DNA from: Zarea fungicola
Lineage: Eukaryota; Ascomycota; Sordariomycetes; Hypocreales; Cordycipitaceae
Reading direction: 5' to 3'
Length of the DNA: 64,000 nt
Assembly: GCA_900169235.1 (NCBI GenBank)
Contig: FWCC01000232.1
Coordinates: 1-64,000, forward strand
The notes below the pieces were generated by a model. That model did not search any database. It was not told the origin of the DNA and saw only the letters and a program-made list of their open reading frames with translations. Shown here in pieces: positions 46,673-57,944 of the stretch; position 1 is the stretch's first letter, and every line of letters begins with the position of its first letter. The translations under genes and the position numbers were made by a program.

Positions 46673-47452
46673 TTAAACGGATTGGCCTGTCTTTGCCCTA
46701 TCATTCCTTTTCGCGATAACCATGTAAAAGTTAGAATCCCAAGTCGCAGCTTCTGTCTTGATTGTGAAATCCTTGGATTTCAACAAGTTTTCAATTTCGA
46801 CACGATCCCCCGATTCTTCCCACGTCTCAACGATGACGTTTTGAACCAGTTTCCAATGTTCATCATCAATCCCCCGTAGAACATCAAGCTCGACGCCCTC
46901 TACGTCAACTTTTAGCAGATCGATCGTGGTCAAATCTTTCTGGTTGGCCAAGACTGTAGATAGGCGCTCCAGCTTAATATCCAACTCGTAGGAGGTACCA
47001 AAATAGCCGTCTGCTACATCCTTGCCGTGTTTCTTGATAGAAGCCTGGTACAGCTTTTGCTTCTCTTCTGGCCGCAGCGTCGAGTTACCAGGCAGATTGG
47101 GCAGATACGTTAGCCGGGCAGAGCCTTTCTTGTGTGAGAGGCCGATATTGAATGCCTGAATATCTTGCAACTTTTGAGCCTGCACATTGCGACAGAGAGC
47201 ATCGAAAGATAGGGGAGCGGGCTCGAAAGCAAGAATTTTGGCTGACGGATATCTCTGTTTGAGAAACAGCGAGAACAGACCAATATTGGCCCCGGCGTCA
47301 ACAACAACGGGTGACGAAGGTAGGTTGTCGATGTCGTAACATTTATCCTCAAAGATCTCTTTATAGATACAGTGCGCTTCCTTCGGGCTGTAAGAATAGC
47401 ACTGAACCGAATCAAACTTGACAAGTTCCGGGGTACTCATTTCTGTGGTCAT
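46673..47452 (-). CDS. FkbM-family SAM-dependent methyltransferase
   Basis: Predicted O-methyltransferase, 259 residues in a single exon, the usual size of the FkbM domain (PF05050). The SAM-binding motif VVVDAGANIGLFSLF is at 49-63, FEP ends the second strand (the acidic residue that binds ribose), and LLKVDVEGVELDVLRG is the conserved post-core motif. The first ATG is followed by a second one at codon 5; either could be used. It is divergent from P450 6 over 453 bp. FkbM enzymes often methylate sugar or polyol hydroxyls, so the sugar added by the glycosyltransferase is a candidate substrate, as is the diterpene core; the sequence does not decide. Confidence 0.92.
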   Translation of the reverse strand: MTTEMSTPELVKFDSVQCYSYSPKEAHCIYKEIFEDKCYDIDNLPSSPVVVDAGANIGLFSLFLKQRYPSAKILAFEPAPLSFDALCRNVQAQKLQDIQAFNIGLSHKKGSARLTYLPNLPGNSTLRPEEKQKLYQASIKKHGKDVADGYFGTSYELDIKLERLSTVLANQKDLTTIDLLKVDVEGVELDVLRGIDDEHWKLVQNVIVETWEESGDRVEIENLLKSKDFTIKTEAATWDSNFYMVIAKRNDRAKTGQSV

Positions 47453-47905
47453 ATTGGCAAGTAAAATGTAAAGAAGCTTGAAGCGGGTACGATATATTGG
47501 GAGTGTGCTAGTTGATGAGCGCAGTAGTCTGTGATTCTGGTCGCGCGATTCTACTGTTGAATCCTTTTATCATCCGCGCAGCTTAGGAACCATCGATAAG
47601 CCGTAATCTGCAGTATTTAACTAACCTGAATAGCAATATCACAGGCCCCACGTCAGGTTCTGGTCGACAAGGTTCAGAAGAAATTCTTCTTTTACTCGGC
47701 CCTTCTCGATTCGGTTGTGCCGGCGTAGATCTAGCCCAGCCGGAATGAGCCACTGCCACCTTGCCTGCAGATCCGTCAAGGGAAGGCAAAATCATGTAGA
47801 AAGAGTGCTCCGTTGACAATTCTGCATGGGAAATACTAAGAGTTGACCGAGATTGTGATTTTTCCACAATTAAAGCAAAGAGATTTTTTTTTCTTCGTAG
47901 CGACA
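47453..47905. promoter_or_regulatory. Divergent promoter: methyltransferase / P450 6
   Basis: 453 bp between divergent starts; contains ATTCGG at 47709-47714 followed by TTGTGCCGG, a possible CGG-based inverted element. Confidence 0.4.
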
Positions 47906-49650
47906 ATGAGGATCTCATCATGGCTCGGGCAGCTTTCTGAAGCGCACCTCTCTACGTGTATAGGGATAGCGACCGCGGTTTTGTTTTGTGGATTGAGTTT
48001 CTTCATCAGCAACAAAAGACGAATGGGCGGCAAGAAGCTTCCACCAGGACCCAAGGGATGGCCAATCTTCGGCAACGCGTTCGACCTCCTCGAGGGTAAA
48101 GGCTTCTACGTGCCGGTGCTGCGAGAATGGGCGAAAGCGTACGGTCCCATTGTTCTCTTCAGGATTGGAGCACAGAAGCACGTCATTGTTTCTGACGACA
48201 AGGTGGCGCAAGAGCTTTTCAGCAAACGAGGAACCAAATATGCCGACCGCTACGTGACTCATGCGATAGGATGGACAACCATGAATCAGAATCCGGCATT
48301 GAGACCAAGGGATGGTAAGCATTGGAAGAGCTTGCGCTCTGGTTAAATGCCAACTATGAAGGTATTTGAGCCGCTACTGATTTAAAATGAAACGAGCAGA
48401 TGGATGGCGTCGAGAGCGTAGTTTTATCCACAACGCTGTGTCAATTACGGCAAACGACCAATACAATCCAATAATAGACTTCGAGGGGGACTTGACAACT
48501 CAGCATCTTTTACGATTGCCAAACTCATCCAAAGAACAGATTATGCGCTTTGCGTATGCTGTCTTGACGCGCACATTAATGGGCTTCACTGTCAACTCTT
48601 CCTCTGACCAGTACATCTTGGAAAACGAGAGCTTTCGGAACAGATTTATGGCTGGTTTCCAGCTAGACAAATTCCCATCCAACGTTTTGGGCTTTCTGCG
48701 TCGGCTGCCAAAGCCTCTTATTCCCAACTCGTCTGCTCTGGAGACTCTGCGCAAAGACCACCTTGAGCAAGTTCTGGCAGTTCGGAAGCGGATCGAGGAT
48801 AGCATAGCCACCGGGACAGCGGAAGAATCAAGCTACACAAAGTTTCTGCGAAACCGAGACGAGTACAAAATCACAGACCTAGAAATCTCATTTACGTACC
48901 AAGCCATGATCAACGCTGGCGCTCATAATCCCCAACAAGCTTTACTCACAGCGCTGTCGCTATTGGTAGAATACCCTGACTGGCAAGCGAGACTCCAGGA
49001 GGAGATTGATGGGGTCGTCGGCGCAGAACGGACTCCAAACTGGAAAGACATTCCGAGACTCCCATTACTGAGAGCTGTTGTTAAAGAGGCCATCAGGATT
49101 AGGGGGCTGTTCAGGGAGGCAGGTCTTCCCCGTCGCGTGGTCGATGACGACTTTTATGGGAAATATTTCTTCGAGAAGGGCACTATATTTCACATGAACT
49201 TTTCGTGAGTCTTTAACCAGCGATTTATTCGCATATACCTTTTAACTGTTTGAAATCCCACCGACTCACCAATAGCTATGCAACAGGACAATTCTTGCAG
49301 ACGAGCAGCTATATCCTGACGGCAAAACATTCAATCCAGACCGCTATCTGGATCCCTCATTTCCGACCTATAGAGAGCCCTTGACGCTTTATCCTAACTG
49401 CAGAAGTTTTGCTGCATTTGGTTATGGTAGGCGTGGGTGTCCTGGTGCAGAATTCGCTGAACGCACTTGCGTCACCATGCTGGCGAAACTAGCTTGGGGC
49501 TTCAACATGTTGCGACCGGTAGACAAGCATGGCAAGGAAATAGAGGGCCTGGATGTTATGGATTGGAAATTCAGATTGGTTCCAAGAGATGCTAAGCGCA
49601 TTGGGGTAGTTGAGTCGCTCGTTAGAGAAGCCACCACAGGTACTGATTAA
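47906..49650 (+). CDS. Cytochrome P450 monooxygenase 6 (atypical I-helix)
   Basis: P450 of the microsomal LPPGPKGWPIFGN type. Three exons, 47906-48314, 48400-49204, 49287-49650, give 525 residues. Anchor at about 13-33, then a basic stop-transfer and the proline-rich hinge. K-helix KEAIR; heme loop FGYGRRGCPG with Cys456. The I-helix reads NAGAHNPQQALL, lacking the acid-Thr pair used for oxygen activation in most P450s; such changes occur in P450s doing dehydration, desaturation or C-C chemistry, but also in ordinary fungal families. The ATG at 47906 is used because the upstream in-frame codons lack an ATG and this start places the membrane anchor correctly. Confidence 0.92.
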
Positions 49651-50106
49651 TCATCTCTCGCAGAGAGTCAACAAAGGCGCGTTACAGATGCAATGATTGT
49701 TAACCGCAATACTACATGCGATGGACTAAATATTCACCATGTTCAATGCGGTTGGCAAGTATTATTCCTCGTGCTCTGGCAGCGTTAGTTTTTATAACCT
49801 GCATCAGACCTGGATGTGAAATAGTGTGTAAGTGTGAGCCGCGCAATGCTTGTTGGCGGCTTGCTTCCATCGCGGTGAGGTCGGCGGCGCAGCTCAATCT
49901 GTCAAGAGGCCGAGTAGCCTACAGACCAAGACACACCAACTATAATGTAATGGTGAGCAAACATTAAGAATTGTCAATTAGCACCCGGTCCCCAACTTTA
50001 ATCATGTGCATTTTAAATTGTATGAGACAGGGTCCAGCCAGAAAGATAACCTATCAGTGCCTTGAGGCTATCCTGCGTAGAATAAAATATAGCAAGGCTG
50101 GCTGAA
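49651..50106. other. Intergenic, convergent 3' flanks
   Basis: 456 bp between the stops of P450 6 and P450 7; no gene seen. Confidence 0.5.
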
Positions 50107-52041
50107 TCACTTTTCCTGAAGTCTGAGACGTACAAGCTCTGGCTCCAAGATCCGCAACGTGAAAAGAATCCCACTATTTTCAATAACGCTGACAACCCGC
50201 TTGCGCGCCTCTGTCAAGGCCTCTCCAGCGTTGGGGCAGACCGATATCCTATGTTTCCAGAGAATACTTGCAACAGCAGCCACAAACTCCACTTGGGAAA
50301 ACTTTTTGCCCGGACAGACACGTGGCCCTTCTGCCCAAGGTAAAAACGTTCCTTTTTCGGGATCAATGAGCTTCTCGGCGTTGAGCAATGCCTCACCTCT
50401 CAATTCGGCAGAGTCTGGTGGCGAATCAATCCACCGATTTGGCCTCCAGACACTCCAGTCGCAACCCCAATATTCCTCATTGGTTTGTAGTGCAATCACA
50501 TTTGGGTAAATGTGGGTGCGCGGAGGAATCGTTACCTCCCTGCCGTCTACTTTCAGACTTGCTGGCGTGTCGCCCGTAGTCTTGGGGATACTGAGCGCCG
50601 GCGGATAAAGCCTAAGTACTTCATGCTGTGTAGGGAGTCAGCGTGTTGTTCACGTGGAGTTGCAAGAGAATCAGATGTGGTGGAATGCGTACCATGACGG
50701 CATTGCAGCGCTTCAGTTTCGGATATAGCTCGCTGTATTCAAGGGTTTCGATATTGGTATGATCCTTGAATACATGGTCCAGCTCCTCCCCTACCCATTC
50801 CTGCCATTCAGGAAAGGCGGCGAACAGGTAAATTGCGTAACTCAAGGTCATCGCCACTGTTTCATGACCGGCGAAACTAAACATGAAAAGATTTCCGTAG
50901 ATTTCAGAATCACTCAAAGTATTTGCAGCCTCGGTGCTTGTGCCAGAGCTCCCACCTTCTTGGGCTTTTGCTACCAGTGAGCTCAGCAAAGTGGCCTGCT
51001 CTGGTTTCTCAATCGAGACAGCATTTCCGGTTTTTGTCCGTGCCTTTGCCGCTGCCACCATATCTTGCAGATGCCGCCTAAACTCGGCGACAGCAATTTT
51101 GTACTTGGCCAGCTTTTTAGGCAAGACTGGGAGTGATAACAAAATGGGTGGTAGCACAAATACCATGAAAATGTCACTCATACAGGTCGCGAGAGCTGCT
51201 CGGTAGGTCATCTTAAACCCTTTCAACTTTTTATCGACGCCGTCGCGAAAAGCATAGCTCGTTCCAAAGCCCGCTCCCATCAGAACATTTAGAGCTATCG
51301 TTGATGCATCTTGCAGCATTGAAGTCACGCCAGTGTCTTTGGCCATGGATTCATTCCAGTAAGTAAGCAGTTGTTGAGACTGGCGGATGGCTTCAGACCA
51401 GACAAGCCCATTGTTTCGCTCATTGAAAGGGGGTGCGGTAATACGTCGGTGGCGTTGCCAGTCTGCACCTTCGCTCTTTGACAGTTAGAAACGGGCTCCA
51501 AGGAAATGTGCAATAAGGGGACAGGGGTTTGCTCAACATACCGAAATCACACTCTGGCCAAACATGTCAACCAATTCTGAATGCACAACGTCAGCTTCCA
51601 AGATCACTTCTCAACCACTTTAATAAATGGCAATGAATAAAATTTCCTCGGGTACATACTAGCGAGCTCGAGTGGTTTGAGATATTCTTTCCTTCTGGTT
51701 ACGATTGAGTTCGCTGCCGCTGCGTCACCAACATGTATGGCAAGTCCAGTCGGTGAGACAACCGTAAAAACTTTGCCGATGTCTTGGTGCGCTTTAAACT
51801 TGTCCTTGAAATTCCATCCCCGCTTGGTGAACCTTACAAATCGACCGAGCCCAAAGGGCAGTCTTTCAAAAATTGGAGCGATAACCTTTTGCAATACCAT
51901 CCATGTAAAATCATGTTCTCCAACCGGGCTAAGAACGTACGGCAATCCAATCTTCCTAGCGAGGTTCCGATACTGAAGAAGCTTGAAAGCTTGGTAGGCA
52001 AACCAGATTCCAACAAATGAAGCTAGAAGAACTACAGCCAT
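50107..52041 (-). CDS. Cytochrome P450 monooxygenase 7
   Basis: Membrane-bound P450 of the CYP3/CYP4-like fungal clan. Four exons, 52041-51660, 51576-51542 (only 35 nt), 51475-50693, 50625-50107, give 572 residues, longer than the other six. Anchor at about 2-20; the C-helix WxRHRR signature is DWQRHRRITAPPF; I-helix FAGHETVAM; K-helix EVLR with LRLYPPA; PNRW; heme loop PWAEGPRVCPG with Cys504. It is the last gene with a clear biosynthetic role on the right. Inferred to act on the diterpenoid; a housekeeping role cannot be excluded. Confidence 0.92.
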
Positions 52042-52564
52042 CTTACCGGTGCACTAAACCGAGTGTCGATAATAATCCGCAATGCGATAGGATAAATGAG
52101 ACGACTGGTAGGAATAGTGTTTGTAAAATAATTTCTAGCATGCCTGCGCCTGCTAAGCATATGAGACCGCGGATTATAGGGCTTCGTTTCTAGTGGTTGT
52201 TTAATCCACAGCCAGATGGGGGAGATTCGCCGGCTTTTCGCATGGTGGACTAGGCAGGTCCGAACTTCGAATTTGGCGTTTCGCTGCTTGTAGTGTTCGG
52301 CATTTCCCGTTACAGCGCGTCATCTCCACAGCGTCAGATGCATCACCAGGGTTGTGCTCTGTACATGCGTGTAAACGATTGGTTTATTTCTAGGTTATAT
52401 AGATAGATTTCATGCTTAGTAGCCAATATGAATATATTATGCATCATCATATTGTTATACTAGCCCATGAAACCCAATAGGACAGTCTTTTAATAGAATC
52501 TCTCTCTGCAGTGGGTAGTTGCCAACGCATTGTAATGAGGCAACGTAGTCTAATTCATGCGAGC
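52042..52564. other. Intergenic, promoter of P450 7
   Basis: 523 bp; includes a GTTCGGC element near 52300. No gene seen. Confidence 0.45.
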
Positions 52565-53020
52565 TCAAGACCGCTCAAATCCTCCAAGACGATCGGACTG
52601 GCTCATAGAATGCAACTCGAACTTCGAGGCAAAAATCCCAGCATCTGAATAATAGTATTTCTTGCCCCACTCCTTGATATAATCAGTATACCTGTGATTG
52701 TGGTGGGCTTCGTAGTTTTCGAACCTAGTACTGTCAGTAGTGACATCAACAAGTATGCGCGTTAGGCATTTAACCAACGTTTCTATAAGAACTAGTTCGT
52801 TCTTCTCTGCACATGGAAAATAACGGTATGTTCTAACACCAGGCTCTCGTTCTTTTACAAGGAGCGCCAGTTCATTAAAACTTGCAATAGCCTAGATAGA
52901 ACTTCTGTCAGATTTATTATCCATGTAGCCGTGGTGAAGCGCTCAACGCACCTCTTTCATCCGTCCTGGTGTCACCTGAATTGTACAAACTTGGCAAAAC
53001 TGCCCTTCTTCTGGCTGCAT
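52565..53020 (-). CDS. Small ABM-domain (antibiotic biosynthesis monooxygenase-like) protein
   Basis: Three short exons, 53020-52952, 52891-52779 and 52724-52565, join in frame to 113 residues. The pattern is that of the dimeric alpha/beta-barrel ABM fold (PF03992): a first strand (FCQVCTIQVTPG), a helix (IASFNELALLVKEREPG), a strand (VRTYRYFP), then NELVLIETFENYEAHHNH and a C-terminal strand; the VxIExFxNxEAxxxH signature is diagnostic. Members include small cofactor-free monooxygenases and decarboxylating or rearranging enzymes. The gene is easily missed because no exon is longer than 160 nt. It may be the right-hand end of the cluster or a resident gene. Confidence 0.72.
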
Positions 53021-54982
53021 GATTATGAAGTTCGTTTATTAAATCCCCTTTTTTTCATGTATGAGCATTGGCGTACCAAGTCTGCAAATTATCGAGACTG
53101 GTGACGAATTATTGGCCAAGTATTTAGGTCTGGGAGCTTCAAGTGATCTCCTAATCGGGCTTCGTGTCGGCCTTTCCCAAACAGTGACGAGTTGACCAGG
53201 ATGACCGTCAGCGACATTCGTACGGTCGGCAGCACAATCCAGGGGCTAATTTAGTGCGTATTTTCGGCCAAATAGGGGAAAGACCCCTAACGGTGTCTCC
53301 AGCGGTCTTGGCATCACCACCTAGGCTTCCTCAACGAAGTGATTCAATTATGACTACTCCATAGTTAGTAACTGCTATGTGTGAGACAGTATGGGTGGCA
53401 AAGCTTGGCCTAGTCGAATGCTCGCTAGCTACTGTCGTGCTATCTGATAGAGAAATTTCGAACAACTCTACTCCTTAATCCCAATAGGCATCTAGCTTAC
53501 GCGCGGGCAGCAAAAGGCGGCGAATCGTTTTAGCATATCAAGGAGTCTTTGTGACCCAGTCGTAGATACTCCACCACCAAAGCGCGTTTCGCCACCCACG
53601 AGCAGCTTGCCTGGGCGGAAACAACAGCCAAATCAATGCAATGCAATTTTGGGGGCTTGTTGTGCCATATGTTTTATCGAATTATCGATGCCAAGCTTGA
53701 TTCTCCCCGCCTAATGATCCTTTCCATTCGTGAAAGCTGTTCTGGAAAGAGTCTTGGTACGGGGAGCAGTAATCTATGGTGATTTTCAGAGCTACCCTCG
53801 TCACAGCGCTTTGTTCAACCAAGACACTACAGCTCGGAAAAAATTAAACATCAGTTCCCGTATCGAATATGAAACTCGCCAGTTCTTGGCTCTGCAGATC
53901 ATTTATCGTATTCCATGATAAAATGCCACAGCAGGAGCCCACTGTAAAGAAGCATCGAATTATAGGGTAGCCACGGAATGAACGATATGATTGTGAGAAG
54001 ACACCGTAACAGTACTTGGTCTAGGCATAGGTGTCGTCTTTTGGTAGAGAAGCCAGGCACTAATCCGCACATTAGCATGGATTTGCCCCAGACAATCTCT
54101 GAAAGGGATTACAGGATATTTTGAGTTTTTTTCTGAGCTGGCGACGACCTATGGGTTTAATTGTGTAATTCCCGCCACTAAGTAGTAGCAGCCATCATTT
54201 GCTTACCAGTCTCACTATGGTGAGAAGAGCATCGGTCGTGCTAACCCGTGATTGCTTGCCGTCAAAAGAGTCCGCTCATAAATATTATCGAACCAATCAC
54301 TTCTGACCAAAGGATGGAACTAGTTTTAATGTGGCATCTAGCGTCAGCTGTTTTGAATGCCATGTGTTGTATCTGGTACATGCTTCACATTCATTCCGAA
54401 GCATCTCATGTCAAGTGTGTAGTTTATTCTAATCTAGCTCATAATTGAAAGAAGTCTACTCTATATGGTAAATGCAAAAACGCCACCAAATTGCCGAAAA
54501 TTGGACTTTGCCCTCTATGAAATCTGTAACATCATGGTAGTTGGATGCCACGATCCGCCGGAGACATCCCAGACTCCTTGGAAAAGAGGAGCTGTATAGT
54601 TTTGGCCTTGCTTTTTAGTATATGTTTTTCGTTTTCTTTTCCGTCAAGATATCCAGCAAATTGAAACCGATGATAGAACTTTAGAATAGGAAAATAAATA
54701 CAATGTTTGGCGTGCAGGACAGCTCGGCATTTCGAACAAATTGAAAGTGATACTGGAACGTCAACACAGGAAACAAATACGAAACTGGTTGGTGTGTTGG
54801 AAAGTTTAAGACATCCAACAAACTGAAGGCGATATTGTAACCTTAGCACAGGAAAGAAAAAAATTTGTTTGGAGTATAGGAATGCGTCGCAAGTCCCAGT
54901 CGTATGGTCGGAGTGGCACACCTCCGCGGATGATGCGACACTTGTCCCGTCCATGCTCCCCGTAGTCTTGTTTTTCTTTCGT
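53021..54982. other. Intergenic, 2 kb, probable cluster boundary
   Basis: No exon chain or domain seen. Around 54640-54850 there are loosely repeated phrases (AACAAATTGAAAGTGATACTGGAA, AACAAACTGAAGGCGATATTGTAA and similar), suggesting a degenerate direct repeat of about 80-100 bp. Open frames here are short or antisense to the last exon of the kinase gene. Confidence 0.4.
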
Positions 54983-57944
54983 TTAGGGAAGATGATAGTC
55001 AGAGTGCCGCCGGTGGTGGTGCGCCACATCCTCATGCACCGACTCTTCTTCGCCCTCACGGTCACTCTGCTGATTAATGCTTCCCGCGAAAATTGTCTCG
55101 ACGTCGTCCGTAACGGCCTTGTGATCAACGATATCCCTACGATGATATCGTTAGCAATGTGCATGGAATGGAGAATGGTATTTGAACACAGGCAATACTA
55201 TACCAATCCTGATGACTGCCAAATTTATCTAGATAGTTTAGATGTTGAATGCCCTGGACATCGTTGCCGAAACGAGTAAACTGGACCATGATGAACGTGC
55301 GGTCTCGACGGCCTTTGCTGTGATCCATCAATTGTTGAATGCAGCGTTCGACACCACAGGCGTACTGCCGGTCGACACCCCACATTCCATCTGTAAATAT
55401 AAACAGGCTTGTCGGAAACCTTTCTCGAAGAACAGGAGATTGTTTTTTAATAATAGACCGGATGACGCGGTTCAGGTGGTTCTCCAAATGTCCTGTCAAC
55501 TGCTCAAACTTGCAGTCATCAAACGACTTCATAACCCTGCCCCATCCACCAAAAGGGGTTGTATGGAAGAAGCCATTATTGAGCTTGTAGACAGTATCCG
55601 GCCTGGATGCGTATCTGAGTTCAACTCGGTTTGGATCCATAGGCTTCGCAATGAACGAGAGGACATCAAATGCCTTCTTCATGTCGTTTCTGTGCTTGGC
55701 CATACTCCCCGAGTCGTCCATCAGAAATACATACTCACGATCCTTGAGGTTACTCTGTATGCAGCGTATTTTTTTATCGACTAGATCACTCGGAATCGGT
55801 TGACTCGACTTTTTGGCGGCCATCCAGTCGCGGCAATAGTCAAGTGTGAGGGTATTATTTTTTTCATGAAGCACAGGAGTAGTGCTCGCCGCTGGGGCGT
55901 GGTTTGTTCGAGGAACCGCAGAGCCAGTGCTGGCTGCTCGCTGAAGGCGAGAATCATGCCGACTGGAGCTAGGTACTCTGAGACTGTCAACTGATCGCTG
56001 ACGTATGCTAGCAGCCTTGCTGCTGTCGGCTATTGAGCGAGCTGTTGTCTGCGATGTCGCTTCTGTCCATTCTGCCGGCAGGGTGTTCTCGTGTCCGTGG
56101 GAAACCGGTAACACTCGCAAGGTGTTTTGGCCTCCTTGACTAGTCCTTGGGGCATACGTTTCATTGCCGGACTCTTTGTCTGTGAAAGCAGGCTCCTGTC
56201 GCGGGTCCAGCAAACACAGCCGTTCGTGTATGCTACGAGCTGATTTGCGATTCTTCGGTTCCTCTGCAAGACAATAAGTCTCCAAAATTTCTACAATGTC
56301 CGCAGTAGCAAGTAGGCCGCCGTTGGGAGTGGCAACTTCATGCCTGCAATAATGTGAAACTCTGTTGTGCATGGTCTTGACCGCATCCAGCAAGTCGACG
56401 CCGTTATGAAAACATGCCGTACTATGGTCGAAATTGCGACTACGGCCAGTTTCTTGGCCTCGCAGCTCCGCGTACTGCTTAACGCCCTCAGGGCCTAAAA
56501 CAACCCAGACAGCCGCGACGCTGAAGATGCAACCCATGGCCCAGATGTCAGCTTTGGAAGTGACGGTGGAAGGACCAGCCCGCAAATATTTGGCATGATG
56601 GCTAGCCTCCGGTGCAGCTGACATGGGCAGGGTCAGTACATTGCAAAAGCTAGAGTTGTGGTAGTGGAAAGGCGCATCGCTTACCAAATTCCTGATTGCC
56701 GTGCTTGTCTGGCACCTTGGGGTCTGTGTCCTGCCCTGCGACTGACAGAGAACAACTGTGTCCAAAGTCTGTCAGAACAGGGGTAAAATGATAGCTGGAT
56801 TCTGACGGCCCTTTTGAGATGAGGATATTGTCAGGCTTCAGGTCCTGGTGCACGCTGCAAGCAGGGAGATGATGGTCAGCAGAGTAGGACGAAAAAACGC
56901 TTGGAATATCCCAATTATTCGGAATCAGGGGCTACTTGCACCTTATCAATGGTCTGAGAGCTATGTTCAGCGTGACCCTCATGCAGCAGATGCACTCCCC
57001 GCCAAATGGAGCGCAGACTGCGCCAGAATAAATTGATGTCATCTTCGGTTTTCGGCCTTGGGGTCTCTGCAAAATAGCGGAGAAGGTCTCCTCCATTGAC
57101 AAATTGCAACAGAAGATTGAATGTGTCATTGTGCATGAAGCAACCGTGGTACTCGACGAGGTTCGTGCTTTGCTTGGACAGCATCAAGGTACACGCCGCA
57201 TGTTCCTGGTCATAGCTCGGCTTTTCTTGTAGCTTGTACGTCTTGAGAACATATGGTTCCTGCAAGCGCTGAGAATTAGTAAATTCATGCTAGTAAGGCG
57301 ATGGCAGTTCGTGTCATGGGTCACAGTAGCGACGGTAAGATATGCAGAAGGAAAAGTGTGCTTGCTCTACATGCCTTTGGTGACTTGCAACTCCGCCAAA
57401 ATAATACTTTCCGGACAGTTGCGGAGCCCTTGTTGCTTAAAACTTCCCCCAATTCAAACGGCAGGATGCGGTCCTCCGCAAGATTGACGTGAGCGAGTTG
57501 CTGTGCGCCTATATCGACGGGACAAAATTGCCACTGGTATTTCAGGATTGCCTTTCGAGCTCCTTTATACTGTGGACCTCCAAGGACGGTGCTTAAAAGA
57601 TCCCCCAGGTTATCCCGCTTCAGCCACAAATCATCTATCTCACAATGCACCAATCGGACGAGTGCATGTAGTTGATCGGCATATACGAGAAGCGAGAAGA
57701 TTTGTAAGTAGCCTTTCAAGATAGCTGCAACCGTAAACCAAGGGCGGGGCTTGAATGCCTTTAAGACCTGATCGATACGGAGCGGAATCCAAAACTTGAC
57801 AAGATCGGTGCGAGGGACAAAGGGTTGACGCTCTTGCCGACCATTTGTTCCTACACAGCTGGCTAGTGCTTGGGTAACTAGGGCTGTAAGATCTTCCACC
57901 TGGCTCGACAGTGGAAGGCTAACCACTGCCCGCGGAGACTCCAT
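54983..57944 (-). CDS. Protein kinase fused to a von Willebrand factor A domain
   Basis: Five exons, 57944-57408, 57259-56940, 56854-56685, 56617-55204, 55136-54983, give 864 residues. Residues 1-150 are an unassigned helical N-terminus. The kinase domain follows, with VLK (Lys185), catalytic loop HQDLKPDN (Asp290), TDFG (315-317) and APE (344-346). A Ser/Arg-rich linker (about 480-570) leads to a vWA domain with a complete MIDAS start DDSGSM (643-648) and FIFTDGMWG; the C-terminus ends DIVDHKAVTDDVE and a His-rich tail. Intron 2 seems to use a GC donor. The glycine loop is weak (EVLSNKGSATVRK), so activity is uncertain. Kinase-vWA fusions are common in Pezizomycotina, function mostly unknown. 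Likely outside the cluster. Confidence 0.82.

Noticed and set aside
461..52041. Indole-diterpene or gibberellin cluster
   Set aside because: No prenyltransferase of PaxC type, no PaxM/PaxB-like genes and no CPS/KS bifunctional cyclase; the cyclase is a class I enzyme of another type.
54532..55164. 210-codon minus-strand frame
   Set aside because: It overlaps the last kinase exon in another frame; the spliced kinase model explains the conserved DIVD...DDVE ending better.
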